Source: Chitinophaga sp. S165 (lineage in GTDB: Bacteria; Bacteroidota; Bacteroidia; Chitinophagales; Chitinophagaceae). Taken from it: a DNA stretch of 64,000 bases. Below the pieces are notes generated by a model, which saw only the letters and a program-made list of their open reading frames with translations, had not been told where the DNA came from and searched no databases. The stretch spans positions 186,001 through 250,000 of the forward strand of contig NZ_QGTG01000007.1 of assembly GCF_003182155.1 (NCBI RefSeq). The letters are read 5' to 3'. Shown here one piece after another: positions 53,848-61,891 of the stretch; the stretch's first letter is position 1; each line of letters opens with the position of its first letter. Made by a program: the position numbers and the translations under genes.

Positions 53848-54711
53848 ATGGAAAAAGCATTGTTGGCTACCCTTGAAGGTAGAAGTACAAAAGTGGGCCC
53901 GCTGTCGATCAATCACCTGTTCCCTAACCGGTATGTTCAAGCAATTGGCCCTTTTGTATTAATAGATCAGATATGCCCCGTCAGTAATGTATCCGGTGAA
54001 CAGCCCTCAGAAGCCGGAAAACATGTACATCCTCACCGGGGAGTGGCTACTTTCAGCTACATCCTGGATGGAGAAATGGAGTATGCTGACAGTTATGGAA
54101 ACCGCGCCACCGCCAAAGCCGGCGACGCACACTGGCTGATGTCCGGTAATGGCATCCTCCATGAAGAAATACCCCGTAATACGACCCAGGGGCGCCCTTT
54201 ACATGCCATCCAATGGTGGATCAACCTGCCTGCGGCCAACAAGGGAGAAACGCCTGTATATATGTTCCTGGACAGATCAGACTTCCCTTCCATTACCCTG
54301 CCGGATGATGTGGGCACCGCGAAATTGCTGATCGGCAATATGGGAACAGATACGTCCCCGGTGCCTGTTTATAATAACCACTTCATTTGTCACCTGCGCC
54401 TGAACCCGGGAGCGAAGTACAAGATGCCGGTAGAAAAGCGGTATGAATTTGCCGTGTTCGTACCAGCCGGAGAAGCCATGGTAAACGGACAACGGCAAGG
54501 CCCTTCAAGGTTGACCGTTTTTGATTTTGGCGGTGATGAACTCATTTTTTCTAATAAAGAGACATATGTAATAGATATCCTGGTGTTTGGAGGCGCATCC
54601 CAGAACGAACCGTTTATTGCACAAGGTCCTTTTGTGATGAACAACAGACAGGAAATAGCCGAGGCTTACCGGGATTTCTTTGATGGAAAGTATGGCTCTA
54701 TCAAGCCTTAG
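53848..54711 (+). CDS. pirin family bicupin
   Basis: A 287-residue pirin-like protein with two cupin domains. Metal ligands of the N-terminal cupin are seen in GKHVHPHRGVATFSYILDGE and SGNGILHEEIPRNTTQGRPL; the C-terminal cupin (about 170-270) lacks ligands, as is usual, and ends with the family's GPFVMNNRQEIAEAYRDFFD. Bacterial pirins include quercetin dioxygenases and regulators of metabolism. The start at ATG 53848 fits the family length. The redox-linked CMD-fold gene follows after 107 bases. Confidence 0.93.
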   Translation: MEKALLATLEGRSTKVGPLSINHLFPNRYVQAIGPFVLIDQICPVSNVSGEQPSEAGKHVHPHRGVATFSYILDGEMEYADSYGNRATAKAGDAHWLMSGNGILHEEIPRNTTQGRPLHAIQWWINLPAANKGETPVYMFLDRSDFPSITLPDDVGTAKLLIGNMGTDTSPVPVYNNHFICHLRLNPGAKYKMPVEKRYEFAVFVPAGEAMVNGQRQGPSRLTVFDFGGDELIFSNKETYVIDILVFGGASQNEPFIAQGPFVMNNRQEIAEAYRDFFDGKYGSIKP

Positions 54712-54818
54712 GGAAAAAAATACAAGTCTTAGGGAAGTATGTCCATTTTTAGCGGCTTGAATTTGTTGCAATTTTACATCGTCAATAACGACGAACAAAA
54801 CAGATCAAACTTATAAAA

Positions 54819-55355
54819 ATGAAAACATTTAACGTTCCTACAAGAGAAGAAGTAAGTCCCGCTAACCAGGTGTTGTTTGACAATTTGAAGAAAGGTATCG
54901 GCAAGGTTCCTAATCTGTACGCTACATTGGCTCATTCCGAAAACGCACTGGGTGCTTACCTGACATTGCAGAGCAGCAAAAGCTCTCTGAAAGCGAAAGA
55001 AAAAGAAGTAGTGAATCTGGTAGTAAGCCAGGTGAATGAATGTGAATATTGTTTGGCTGCACATACATACATTGGTAAACTGAATGGCTTTACAGATGAA
55101 CAGATCATCGAGATCCGTAAAGGTGGTGCTTCATTCGATCCTAAACTGGATGCACTGGCCGGTCTTGTAAAAAGCGCTGTTGAAAATAAAGGCAAACCAG
55201 AACCTGCATTGGTTGATCGTTTCTTTGTGGTAGGTTATACCAACGAAAATCTGGTGGATACAGTTGTACTGATAGGCGACAAAATGGTTACTAACTACCT
55301 GCACGGTATTACAAAGGTCCCGGTTGATTTTCCTGCTGCTCCGGCACTGGTTTAA
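54819..55355 (+). CDS. carboxymuconolactone decarboxylase / AhpD-like protein
   Basis: A 178-residue all-helical CMD-family protein. The reactive CxxC...H motif is NECEYCLAAHTYIGKLNG (about residues 73-82), as in AhpD-like alkylhydroperoxidases; SFDPKLDALAGLVKSA and VVLIGDKMVTNYLHGITKVP complete the fold. It probably reduces peroxides or thiols in the cytoplasm as a trimer or hexamer. Pirin and CMD proteins are often neighbours in Bacteroidota; co-transcription is possible as no terminator is seen between them. Confidence 0.9.
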   Translation: MKTFNVPTREEVSPANQVLFDNLKKGIGKVPNLYATLAHSENALGAYLTLQSSKSSLKAKEKEVVNLVVSQVNECEYCLAAHTYIGKLNGFTDEQIIEIRKGGASFDPKLDALAGLVKSAVENKGKPEPALVDRFFVVGYTNENLVDTVVLIGDKMVTNYLHGITKVPVDFPAAPALV

Positions 55356-55396
55356 ACAATCTTAATCGTCATATAATTCATATAGAACAGGGGCGT

Positions 55397-55429
55397 ACCG
55401 CTTCTCCTTACTAAAGGAGGCGCGGTTTT
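55397..55429 (+). terminator. terminator after CMD gene
   Basis: ACCGCTTCTCCTT (55397-55409) pairs with AAGGAGGCGCGGT (55414-55426), one mismatch and one G-T pair, followed by TTTC. Confidence 0.75.
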
Positions 55430-55446
55430 CGCATTTAGCAACCTCC

Positions 55447-55482
55447 AAAAAAAAGGCCCCCTCGTATAAACGAAGCGGCTTT
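55447..55482 (-). terminator. terminator of the lipase-like gene
   Basis: On the minus strand an imperfect stem (AAAGCCGCTTCG with CGAGGGGGCCTTT) is followed by T8 (55447-55454). Confidence 0.65.
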
Positions 55483-55510
55483 CCTTCCTGATTAACATAA
55501 CCATAGTGTA

Positions 55511-56386
55511 CTAATATCGTCTACGAAAACTCAGTTTTTTTATAATGACGTCATCGTCTATATTCGAGATAAGGTTATTACCGTGCAACACCGACGGACC
55601 GGCCCCTAACAGGTACATGTATGTGTTAAGTGAATGCGTAGAGCCAGGCAACCAGCTGATCTTAGAATCTTCCAGTGAATCCAGTGGAATACCACTGTGC
55701 ACATGGTCGTAGCCAAATGCATCCAGCATAGTTGGCACGAGGTCGGGCAGATTATAATAGCGCTCGCTGGTTGTGATGAGCGTTTTATAAAAAGAAACAA
55801 ATGCCTGATCACCTACACAGGGAGAGCCGAACGTATAAGAGCGGCAGGGAAAAAGCGAATAAGCATCTCCCGCTGCAAATAAAGTCGCCATCGCAGCACC
55901 GACGCCATGGCCGGTACAAACCATAGGTTGTGCATCATCTTCCGACTGCATATCCGTATAACGAATGCTATACCTGATATACTTCAGTAATCCTTTGGGC
56001 TTACTCTGCCCCGGATCCGAAAAGGTCATATTGTTAAACATATCCAGGAAGCCTGATACGATATTGCCGCTATTATTACCAAATGGACCAGGGGATGGCA
56101 GTATATCCAGTGTTTCCGCCCAGTCGAGATAATTTTCCGTCCCTTTGAGCGCCAGCACATAGGTGGCTGGTGAGTCCGGGGAGAAATTGGTTTTGGCGAG
56201 GAACCCGCAATAGATTAATCCTCCTTTCCCTTTATTGGCATCCTTCATATGAATGTTATACACCAATGTATAACCCGCCGGGAAAAACGGGTATTGTTCC
56301 TGTAACGGACTCTGCTCCCTGACCTGGTACGCAGCATGGATGAAATAAGCGTATTTCAACGCAGCCGTCTGTGCAGCCTTCACCAT
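55511..56386 (-). CDS. class-3-lipase-like alpha/beta hydrolase lacking the nucleophile Ser
   Basis: A 291-residue protein of the class 3 lipase fold without signal peptide. Family marks: YVLALKGTENYLDWAETLDI (FRGT...DW region), NIVSGFLDMFNNM, the nucleophile elbow VCTGHGVGAAMATLFA (about residue 160), catalytic Asp in YYNLPDLVPTMLDAFG and catalytic His in GSTHSLNTYMYLLG. The elbow should read GHSLGGA; here Ser is Gly (codon GGC, one step from AGC). Asp and His are kept. So it is either an inactive binding homolog or it uses another residue. No operon partner; a thioredoxin gene lies upstream at 148 bases in the same direction. Confidence 0.8.
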   Translation of the reverse strand: MVKAAQTAALKYAYFIHAAYQVREQSPLQEQYPFFPAGYTLVYNIHMKDANKGKGGLIYCGFLAKTNFSPDSPATYVLALKGTENYLDWAETLDILPSPGPFGNNSGNIVSGFLDMFNNMTFSDPGQSKPKGLLKYIRYSIRYTDMQSEDDAQPMVCTGHGVGAAMATLFAAGDAYSLFPCRSYTFGSPCVGDQAFVSFYKTLITTSERYYNLPDLVPTMLDAFGYDHVHSGIPLDSLEDSKISWLPGSTHSLNTYMYLLGAGPSVLHGNNLISNIDDDVIIKKLSFRRRY

Positions 56387-56534
56387 AACCTCACTTTTTA
56401 AAACGGTAGTAATGATATTGTGAAGGTAGCGGCTACAGCCCCTCCGGTGGAAGGAAAAGGCATAAAATGAGTTTTTGAGGGTATAAGTGGTTGGAGGAGG
56501 GGAATGGGTGGATAGTCAGAAATAAGGGTAACTG

Positions 56535-56831
56535 TCAGGCGTTCTGCCTGACAATCTGTTCCAGATTATTCACCGGAACTACGCCAGATTGGCGCCAAAC
56601 TATCTTCCCTTGCTTGAAAAGGATCAGCGTCGGAACTCCCTGCACGTGATAAGCATTGGCGGCAGCAGGATTTTTGTCCACGTCTATTTTAATGATCGTA
56701 GCGGCATCACCTACTTTCTGCTTCAGCTGGTCCAGGATAGGGGCCTGCATCTTACAGGGACCGCACCAGGTTGCAAAGAAATCTACTAATACCGGTTTAT
56801 CACTATTTATAAGCTCTGAAAACGTTGCCAT
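56535..56831 (-). CDS. trxA: thioredoxin
   Basis: A 98-residue cytoplasmic thioredoxin: VLVDFFATWCGPCKMQAPIL active site, IIKIDVDKNPAAANAYHVQG, cis-Pro GVPTLILFKQGK, ending NNLEQIVRQNA. It reduces disulfides using thioredoxin reductase. A near-consensus -7 box CACTTTTG on the minus strand (56871-56878) lies 40 bases before the start. Confidence 0.95.
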   Translation of the reverse strand: MATFSELINSDKPVLVDFFATWCGPCKMQAPILDQLKQKVGDAATIIKIDVDKNPAAANAYHVQGVPTLILFKQGKIVWRQSGVVPVNNLEQIVRQNA

Positions 56832-57051
56832 AATTTATATTGTTAGTTACCTATGGTCACACAAAAAATATGCAAAAGTGCCGTACCTGTACTTGTGGCA
56901 GTCCCTGCTATTTTTTGAAGACAGCTGGACGGGTACGCTTTGCTTCCCCTATTTTTACATGTATATCAATCATTTTTACAAAGCTCCGAAAGGAGGGAAA
57001 TGTGATATTTGTAAGGATATCCGATTTTTTAATTGATTAACGTAAATAGAT

Positions 57052-58095
57052 ATGGAATATAGATTTCTAGGAGGATCAGGATTGCAGGTGCCTGTATTAA
57101 CATTTGGCACAGCTACATTCGGTGGAAGTACCGAGTTCTTTAAGGCGTGGGGTAGTACACATGGAGACGAAGCTGCACGGATGGTTAATCTTTGCCTGGA
57201 TGCCGGCGTTAATTTATTTGATACTGCAAACACTTATTCCGACGGTATGTCTGAAGAGATCCTGGGAAAAGCGATTGCCGGGAAGCGTAACCAGGTACTT
57301 ATTTCCACAAAATCGACTTTCCCGATGAGTAACGCATCAGGCGCCAATTTCCAGGGCTCTTCCCGTTTTCAGCTCATCAGGAATGTCGAAGCCAGCTTAA
57401 AACGGTTGAACACCGATTATATCGATATCTATCATATGCATGGTTTTGACGGAAATACACCTGTAGAGGAAGTGTTACGTAGCCTGGACGATCTGATACA
57501 GAGTGGGAAAGTACGCTATATCGCAGCTTCCAATTTCTCCGGATGGCACCTGATGAAGTCTTTGTCTGTTTCCGAAAGATATGGGTGGAACAAGTATGTG
57601 GCCCACCAGGTCTATTACTCGCTGGTGAACAGGGAATACGAATGGGAACTGATGCCGCTCGGCCTTGACCAGAAGGTAGGCGCGCTGGTATGGAGCCCGC
57701 TGGCTGCCGGTATGCTGGGCGGCAAATACCGTCGTAATCAGCCGTTTCCTGCCGATAGCCGCGTAGCGCAGGGTGGCAGTCCTGTACCTTCATTTGCAGT
57801 TCCGGATGAGCTGTTGTATAAAGTCGTTGATGCGTTGGATGAGGTAGCCGCAGAGACAGGCAAAACTATTGCACAGGTGGCGATCAACTGGGTATTGCAG
57901 AGACCCACAGTATCCAGTATCATTATCGGGGCCAGGAACGAGGAACAATTGAAACAGAACCTTGCAGCAGTTGGATGGAATTTAACTGTTGATCAGTTGA
58001 AGAAACTGGACGCCGCAAGTGATGCTCCTACCATTTATCCATATTGGCATCAGCGTGGTAACCTGACCTTAAACCCATTGCCCAGGTTTTATTAA
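57052..58095 (+). CDS. aldo/keto reductase
   Basis: A 347-residue NADP-dependent AKR, of the group with MEYRFLGGSGLQVPVLTFGT starts (YdjE/'Gfo-like AKR' relatives). Catalytic residues: LFDTANTYSDGMSEEILGKA (Asp, Tyr, about 58), ISTKSTFP (Lys), DIYHMHGFD (His, about 128); cofactor site SSIIIGARNEEQLKQNL. It reduces carbonyls; the substrate is unknown. A promoter-like GATATTTG (57004-57011), one base off consensus, precedes it, and a strong terminator follows. Confidence 0.92.
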   Translation: MEYRFLGGSGLQVPVLTFGTATFGGSTEFFKAWGSTHGDEAARMVNLCLDAGVNLFDTANTYSDGMSEEILGKAIAGKRNQVLISTKSTFPMSNASGANFQGSSRFQLIRNVEASLKRLNTDYIDIYHMHGFDGNTPVEEVLRSLDDLIQSGKVRYIAASNFSGWHLMKSLSVSERYGWNKYVAHQVYYSLVNREYEWELMPLGLDQKVGALVWSPLAAGMLGGKYRRNQPFPADSRVAQGGSPVPSFAVPDELLYKVVDALDEVAAETGKTIAQVAINWVLQRPTVSSIIIGARNEEQLKQNLAAVGWNLTVDQLKKLDAASDAPTIYPYWHQRGNLTLNPLPRFY

Positions 58096-58123
58096 GATCA
58101 TTGACATCTGTTTATAAAAATAA

Positions 58124-58155
58124 GGAGCCCCGCGTCAGTATTGGCGCGGGGCTCC
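58124..58155. terminator. GC-rich bidirectional terminator
   Basis: GGAGCCCCGCG (58124-58134) pairs with CGCGGGGCTCC (58145-58155), followed by GTTTTAT on the plus strand and preceded by a poly-A stretch that serves the minus strand. It lies between convergent genes. Confidence 0.9.
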
Positions 58156-58174
58156 GTTTTATAAGAAGCTGTGA

Positions 58175-59086
58175 TTATTTTACCTGTGTATTAGGTTTGT
58201 AATCGGCATACCACTGACCCAGTGTAGTGAGTTTACCATCAGCAGCAAAAAGTGCGGAAGGCCATAACCTTGTACTGGTAGGAGAACCGGAGAACCAGGA
58301 GTAACGATGTACAAACGGCAAAGCCTCCAGTCTGGGCAGCAAACGTTGCATAAATGCGAGTACCTCTTCCGGTGTATAGTCGTTCTCTTCTATGGTTTTT
58401 GCATCGTTATCCACTGTTGCAAATTCCGTGATCCAGATAGGCTTTTTATATTTGTCATAGATCTCCTGTAACAGATGTTCAAAGTGTACATCGTCAAGTC
58501 CTACGTACATATGCACACAAATAAAGTCTACACGGCGTTTTTGCTTGGCAGCTTTGTCCATAAACTCACTCAGCCATGTCACTGTAGGCCATGCAACAGC
58601 AGGACTTCCCAATGGGAGACCGATGCTTTCCAGTTTAGGCCAGAGTGCCAGTGCTTCATCCACAGTCAGTTTGGATTGATCGGCAAGGTCGGGTTCATTG
58701 AAACCTAATACATATTTCACGGTGCCGGAGGCCTTCATCTTTTTCACAGAGTCTATCTGCGCATCGGTTACATTGCCTTTGCCCCAGAACATCGATACGA
58801 ACTCGCAGTTCTGCGGTACTGTCTTAGCTGGTAACGGTGTGCCCCATGTATAGAACCAATGGCTTTTCAATCCCACAACGTTTGCATACCAGGTACCATA
58901 AACGGTTTGTGTGCTGAAGTCTGCACCTTTTTTGCCGGTTTTAGGTGCTTCATAAACAACTTCGTTTTCGCCTCCGTTACCTCCGCCACCGGGAGTAGGA
59001 TCGGGAACAGTATCGTCTTTTGTGTCTTTACTGCAGGCGATAAACAGGGATAAGCTCATTAAGAGCGCGAGTTTCAATTTGGTCAT
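58175..59086 (-). CDS. GH128-like lipoprotein glycosidase (beta-1,3-glucanase type)
   Basis: A 303-residue lipoprotein (MTKLKLALLMSLSLFIACSK; lipobox FIAC) with a low-complexity linker (TPGGGGNGGENE) and a GH128/'Glyco_hydro_cc' (Asl1-like) TIM barrel. Motifs: GADFSTQTVYGTWYANVVG, VLGFNEPDLADQSKL (acid/base Glu, about residue 130), VDFICVHMYVG, KKPIWITEFATVD (nucleophile Glu, about 220), and VHRYSWFSGSPTSTRLWPSA. Members are endo/exo beta-1,3-glucanases that attack fungal or algal glucans, in line with a soil fungivore lifestyle. Stands alone. Confidence 0.88.
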   Translation of the reverse strand: MTKLKLALLMSLSLFIACSKDTKDDTVPDPTPGGGGNGGENEVVYEAPKTGKKGADFSTQTVYGTWYANVVGLKSHWFYTWGTPLPAKTVPQNCEFVSMFWGKGNVTDAQIDSVKKMKASGTVKYVLGFNEPDLADQSKLTVDEALALWPKLESIGLPLGSPAVAWPTVTWLSEFMDKAAKQKRRVDFICVHMYVGLDDVHFEHLLQEIYDKYKKPIWITEFATVDNDAKTIEENDYTPEEVLAFMQRLLPRLEALPFVHRYSWFSGSPTSTRLWPSALFAADGKLTTLGQWYADYKPNTQVK

Positions 59087-59271
59087 TCCAGGATATTTAA
59101 GTTGGCTTCAGAATATGGTTATACTCAAAATTCGTTTGCAATGATATTGATTTTTGATATCATTTAATGTTATTATTCACAGGTATTACCACCTTACGGT
59201 AACTACTATCTGAAAATCAGTGATCAATGATATGATAGCTCCTAAACCTGCAACAGTCATATCTTCATTAT

Positions 59272-59340
59272 CCCCTCATATGGGGATGTTTTGCAACCGT
59301 TTTAGGTAGCAACAACAACATACACGCGGCAATAACTTTG
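59272..59340 (+). promoter_or_regulatory. composite promoter module, copy 1 (cytochrome gene)
   Basis: Order: CCCC-N6-GGGG (59272-59285), seven bases, GCAACC-N6-GGTAGC (59293-59310), 22 bases, TAACTTTG (59333-59340, exact -7 consensus). The same order and spacings recur at 60377-60445. The remaining part of the 59087-59388 gap shows nothing. Confidence 0.7.
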
Positions 59341-59388
59341 TGGTCACGATCCGATGAATAGTTCGAGAACCAACAACCATAACTTTAT

Positions 59389-60366
59389 ATGAACAAGAAA
59401 ACAATCCTGCGTGCATTAGTCACCATTGTATTGCTAGCTGCTTTATTTATTATCAGTGGTTATGCTTACCTCAGATTTGCGCTCCCGAATGTAGGAGCAG
59501 CCCCGGACATTACCATAGAACGGACCCCTGCCAGGATAGAACGGGGAAGGTACCTGGTGAACAATGTAGCCGCCTGTGTAGACTGCCATTCACAACGTGA
59601 TTTCTCTAAACTTGCCGGACCTATTTTCCCCGATTCCCTGGGTGCCGGAGGCATACGTTTTGATCAAAGGTTCGGTTTCCCCGGCGTGATCTATTCGAAG
59701 AATATTACACCCTACGGCCTTAGTACCTGGACCGATGGTGAAATATTCCGCGCCATCACCACCGGTGTGAATAAAGAAGGGAAAACGCTTTTCCCGATCA
59801 TGCCTTTCTTCAACTATAGAAGAATGCAAACGGAAGATATTTATGCCATCATTGCCTATCTCCGTACAATGAAGCCCATTCCGAATGACGTGCCACCTAC
59901 CCAGATCGATTTCCCGGCCAGCCTTTTAATCAATATGGGGCCGACCGCTGCAGATCCTATTGCGCATGTGGACCGTAGCGACACAGTTGCTTATGGCAGG
60001 TACATGGTAATGAGCGCCGGCTGTGGGGATTGTCATACCTATAAAGTGAAGGGAAAGGATTCCGGAGATGTCTTTGCCGGAGGGAATGCGTTCCCATTAC
60101 CTACCGGTGGAATAACCCGTCCTGCCAACATTACGCCCGATAAGGAAACAGGAATAGGTAACTGGACGGCAGAACAGTTTGTAGCAAAGTTTAAATTGTT
60201 TGCAGATAGTACAGTGAATAGTCAGCCTGCACCGAAAGGAACATTTAACAGTGTCATGCCCTGGAAGATCTATTCAGGCATGGATACCAGCGATCTGCGG
60301 GCTATTTATGCATACCTCCGAACAGTGAAACCTGTGCATCGTAAGATCGAAAAATTTACGCCCTGA
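59389..60366 (+). CDS. membrane-anchored dihaem cytochrome c
   Basis: A 325-residue periplasmic dihaem cytochrome c tethered by an N-terminal TM helix (ILRALVTIVLLAALFIISGY). Two haem sites: VAACVDCHSQRD (CxxCH, about residue 62) and SAGCGDCHTYKV (about 211), each followed by a distal Met region (FPIMPFFNYRRM; NSVMPWKIYSGM). The two similar halves look like an internal duplication. Such proteins pass electrons to periplasmic dehydrogenases or oxidases. The adjacent small protein at 60499 shares its promoter architecture, so the two probably act under the same regulator. Confidence 0.9.
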   Translation: MNKKTILRALVTIVLLAALFIISGYAYLRFALPNVGAAPDITIERTPARIERGRYLVNNVAACVDCHSQRDFSKLAGPIFPDSLGAGGIRFDQRFGFPGVIYSKNITPYGLSTWTDGEIFRAITTGVNKEGKTLFPIMPFFNYRRMQTEDIYAIIAYLRTMKPIPNDVPPTQIDFPASLLINMGPTAADPIAHVDRSDTVAYGRYMVMSAGCGDCHTYKVKGKDSGDVFAGGNAFPLPTGGITRPANITPDKETGIGNWTAEQFVAKFKLFADSTVNSQPAPKGTFNSVMPWKIYSGMDTSDLRAIYAYLRTVKPVHRKIEKFTP

Positions 60367-60376
60367 CAGGGTATAT

Positions 60377-60445
60377 CCCCTTAATTGGGGGTAGGCTGCT
60401 ACCATATTAGGTGGCATAAATAATCACAGGATCCGGATAACTTTG
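60377..60445 (+). promoter_or_regulatory. composite promoter module, copy 2
   Basis: CCCC-N6-GGGG (60377-60390), seven bases, GCTACC-N6-GGTGGC (60398-60415), 22 bases, TAACTTTG (60438-60445). All spacings equal those of copy 1 while the sequence in between differs, which argues for a real protein-binding module. Confidence 0.7.
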
Positions 60446-60498
60446 CGAACCGGATTGAAAGAATATACAACCGGACAGTGAACAATAACTTACCTGAC

Positions 60499-60789
60499 AT
60501 GAAAGATAAAATAATGACACGCATAACCAGTATGCTAATGCGTGTGATGCTGCTGATCATAGTGGGAGCGTACATCTACCTTAAATCAACGGCTGCTGTT
60601 ACCGCCAGTACTGAAGCAGATGAAACTTCTGTGGTATTGAAAGCGTTTGAAAGCAGTGGCTCTCAGATAAGTACGGATACACTTTCGTACGACGCAATGC
60701 TGGTATTGGAACATATAAGGGCAGAGGCATATGATATCAGCCAGTATCCCCCTTTTCCGGGACCATTTTACATTAAAAAGATTAAATAA
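60499..60789 (+). CDS. small exported/anchored protein, unknown function
   Basis: A 96-residue product with one N-terminal hydrophobic helix (ITSMLMRVMLLIIVGAYIYL) and a small extracytoplasmic part ending DISQYPPFPGPFYIKKIK. The middle is helical (SVVLKAFESSGSQIS, YDAMLVLEHIRAEAYD). I recognise no family. The frame opens at 60478 with GTG; ATG 60499 is chosen. Because its promoter copies that of the dihaem cytochrome gene, it may be an accessory subunit of the same redox function. Confidence 0.65.
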   Translation: MKDKIMTRITSMLMRVMLLIIVGAYIYLKSTAAVTASTEADETSVVLKAFESSGSQISTDTLSYDAMLVLEHIRAEAYDISQYPPFPGPFYIKKIK

Positions 60790-60882
60790 CCTGCTATATA
60801 CATTTATTGAAGAACCTGATATTTTAAGAGTGATGAAGCGTTATTATCCTGATTATCCCTTAGAAGACACACACACGTTGTG

Positions 60883-60913
60883 AGCAAAGCCGGTCGTCAG
60901 ACCGGCTTTTGCT
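60883..60913. terminator. bidirectional terminator
   Basis: AGCAAAGCCGGTC pairs with GACCGGCTTTTGCT around GTCA. It touches the stop codon of the minus-strand gene and follows the small exported-protein gene. Confidence 0.8.
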
Positions 60914-61789
60914 TTATACAGCATATTCGTGTTCAAGATATTGATAGATAGCGATCATATCAGCGGCTCCCAATCCTTTTGCCAGGGCTTCCTGTAGAGT
61001 AATAAAAAGCGCATTGCCCATCGGCGTATCCATTCCCTGGCCCTTTGCAAGCCGGATATCTTTCGCCAGCAGACTTAATGGGAATGCCGGTGTGAAATCA
61101 TGATTGATGATATTGCGGGACTTTGTATTGGAAATAACACTGGCTATTGGTCCGCCGTTGATGAGTGTAAGTATTTGTTCGGGAGAGACACCGTTATTCT
61201 TTGCAAATACAACGGCTTCAGATAACCCCTGAAGGGTGATGCCGAGGAATGTATTAATGGCTAATTTGGCGTAATTACCGGCCCCGTTTTCGCCCAGCAG
61301 ATATGCTGCTTTACCGAGTGCATTAAATATGGGTTTTGCCCGTTCAAAATCTTCCGGTCGCCCGCCGGCCATAATGACCAGTTGTGCTTCTTCCGCAGGT
61401 TTCACACTGCCCGATACCGGTGCATCCATATACCAGATGCCTGCTGCTTCACATAATGTGGCCAGCTGCCTGGTAGTATCGGGAGAAACAGTGCTCATAT
61501 CAATGGCCAGCATATCTATGGGAAGTGTCACGGAGAGAATGCCTTCAGGCCCCTCATATACTTCTTTCAACGCCACATCATCAGTAAGCATTGTGATCAC
61601 AATGTCCACATCTTCCACCAGGTGTTTGGGGCACGTAGCCACCTGTACGCCTAGCTTCTCCTGCAATTCAGTAGCTTTCGCAGCAGTGCGGTTATACACT
61701 TTTACATTGAAACCGGCTTTTACGAGGTTCTTTACCATTGGGGTGCCCATGTTGCCAAGACCCGCCCATCCTATTTTCAACTGATTCAT
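60914..61789 (-). CDS. 3-hydroxyisobutyrate-dehydrogenase-like NAD(P) oxidoreductase
   Basis: A 291-residue beta-hydroxyacid dehydrogenase. Rossmann start MNQLKIGWAGLGNMGTPMVK (GxGxMG), substrate loop WYMDAPVSGSVKPAEEAQLV, catalytic Lys in GAGNYAKLAINTFLGITL, and DFTPAFPLSLLAKDIRLAKG for the C-terminal helical domain. Could be a glyoxylate/succinate-semialdehyde reductase or HIBADH; the family cannot be narrowed from motifs. The frame opens at 61843; the Met at 61789 starts the Rossmann strand properly. Neighbouring haem gene is not in an operon (102-base gap). Confidence 0.92.
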   Translation of the reverse strand: MNQLKIGWAGLGNMGTPMVKNLVKAGFNVKVYNRTAAKATELQEKLGVQVATCPKHLVEDVDIVITMLTDDVALKEVYEGPEGILSVTLPIDMLAIDMSTVSPDTTRQLATLCEAAGIWYMDAPVSGSVKPAEEAQLVIMAGGRPEDFERAKPIFNALGKAAYLLGENGAGNYAKLAINTFLGITLQGLSEAVVFAKNNGVSPEQILTLINGGPIASVISNTKSRNIINHDFTPAFPLSLLAKDIRLAKGQGMDTPMGNALFITLQEALAKGLGAADMIAIYQYLEHEYAV

Positions 61790-61891
61790 AAGACTGCATT
61801 TTGATGGTCTGTATAAATCTAGGAAAAACATGGTAAAGGGCACAAATTATTCCTGGTAATGGAAGTGCCTGCCAGATGACCTTTACGGCGT

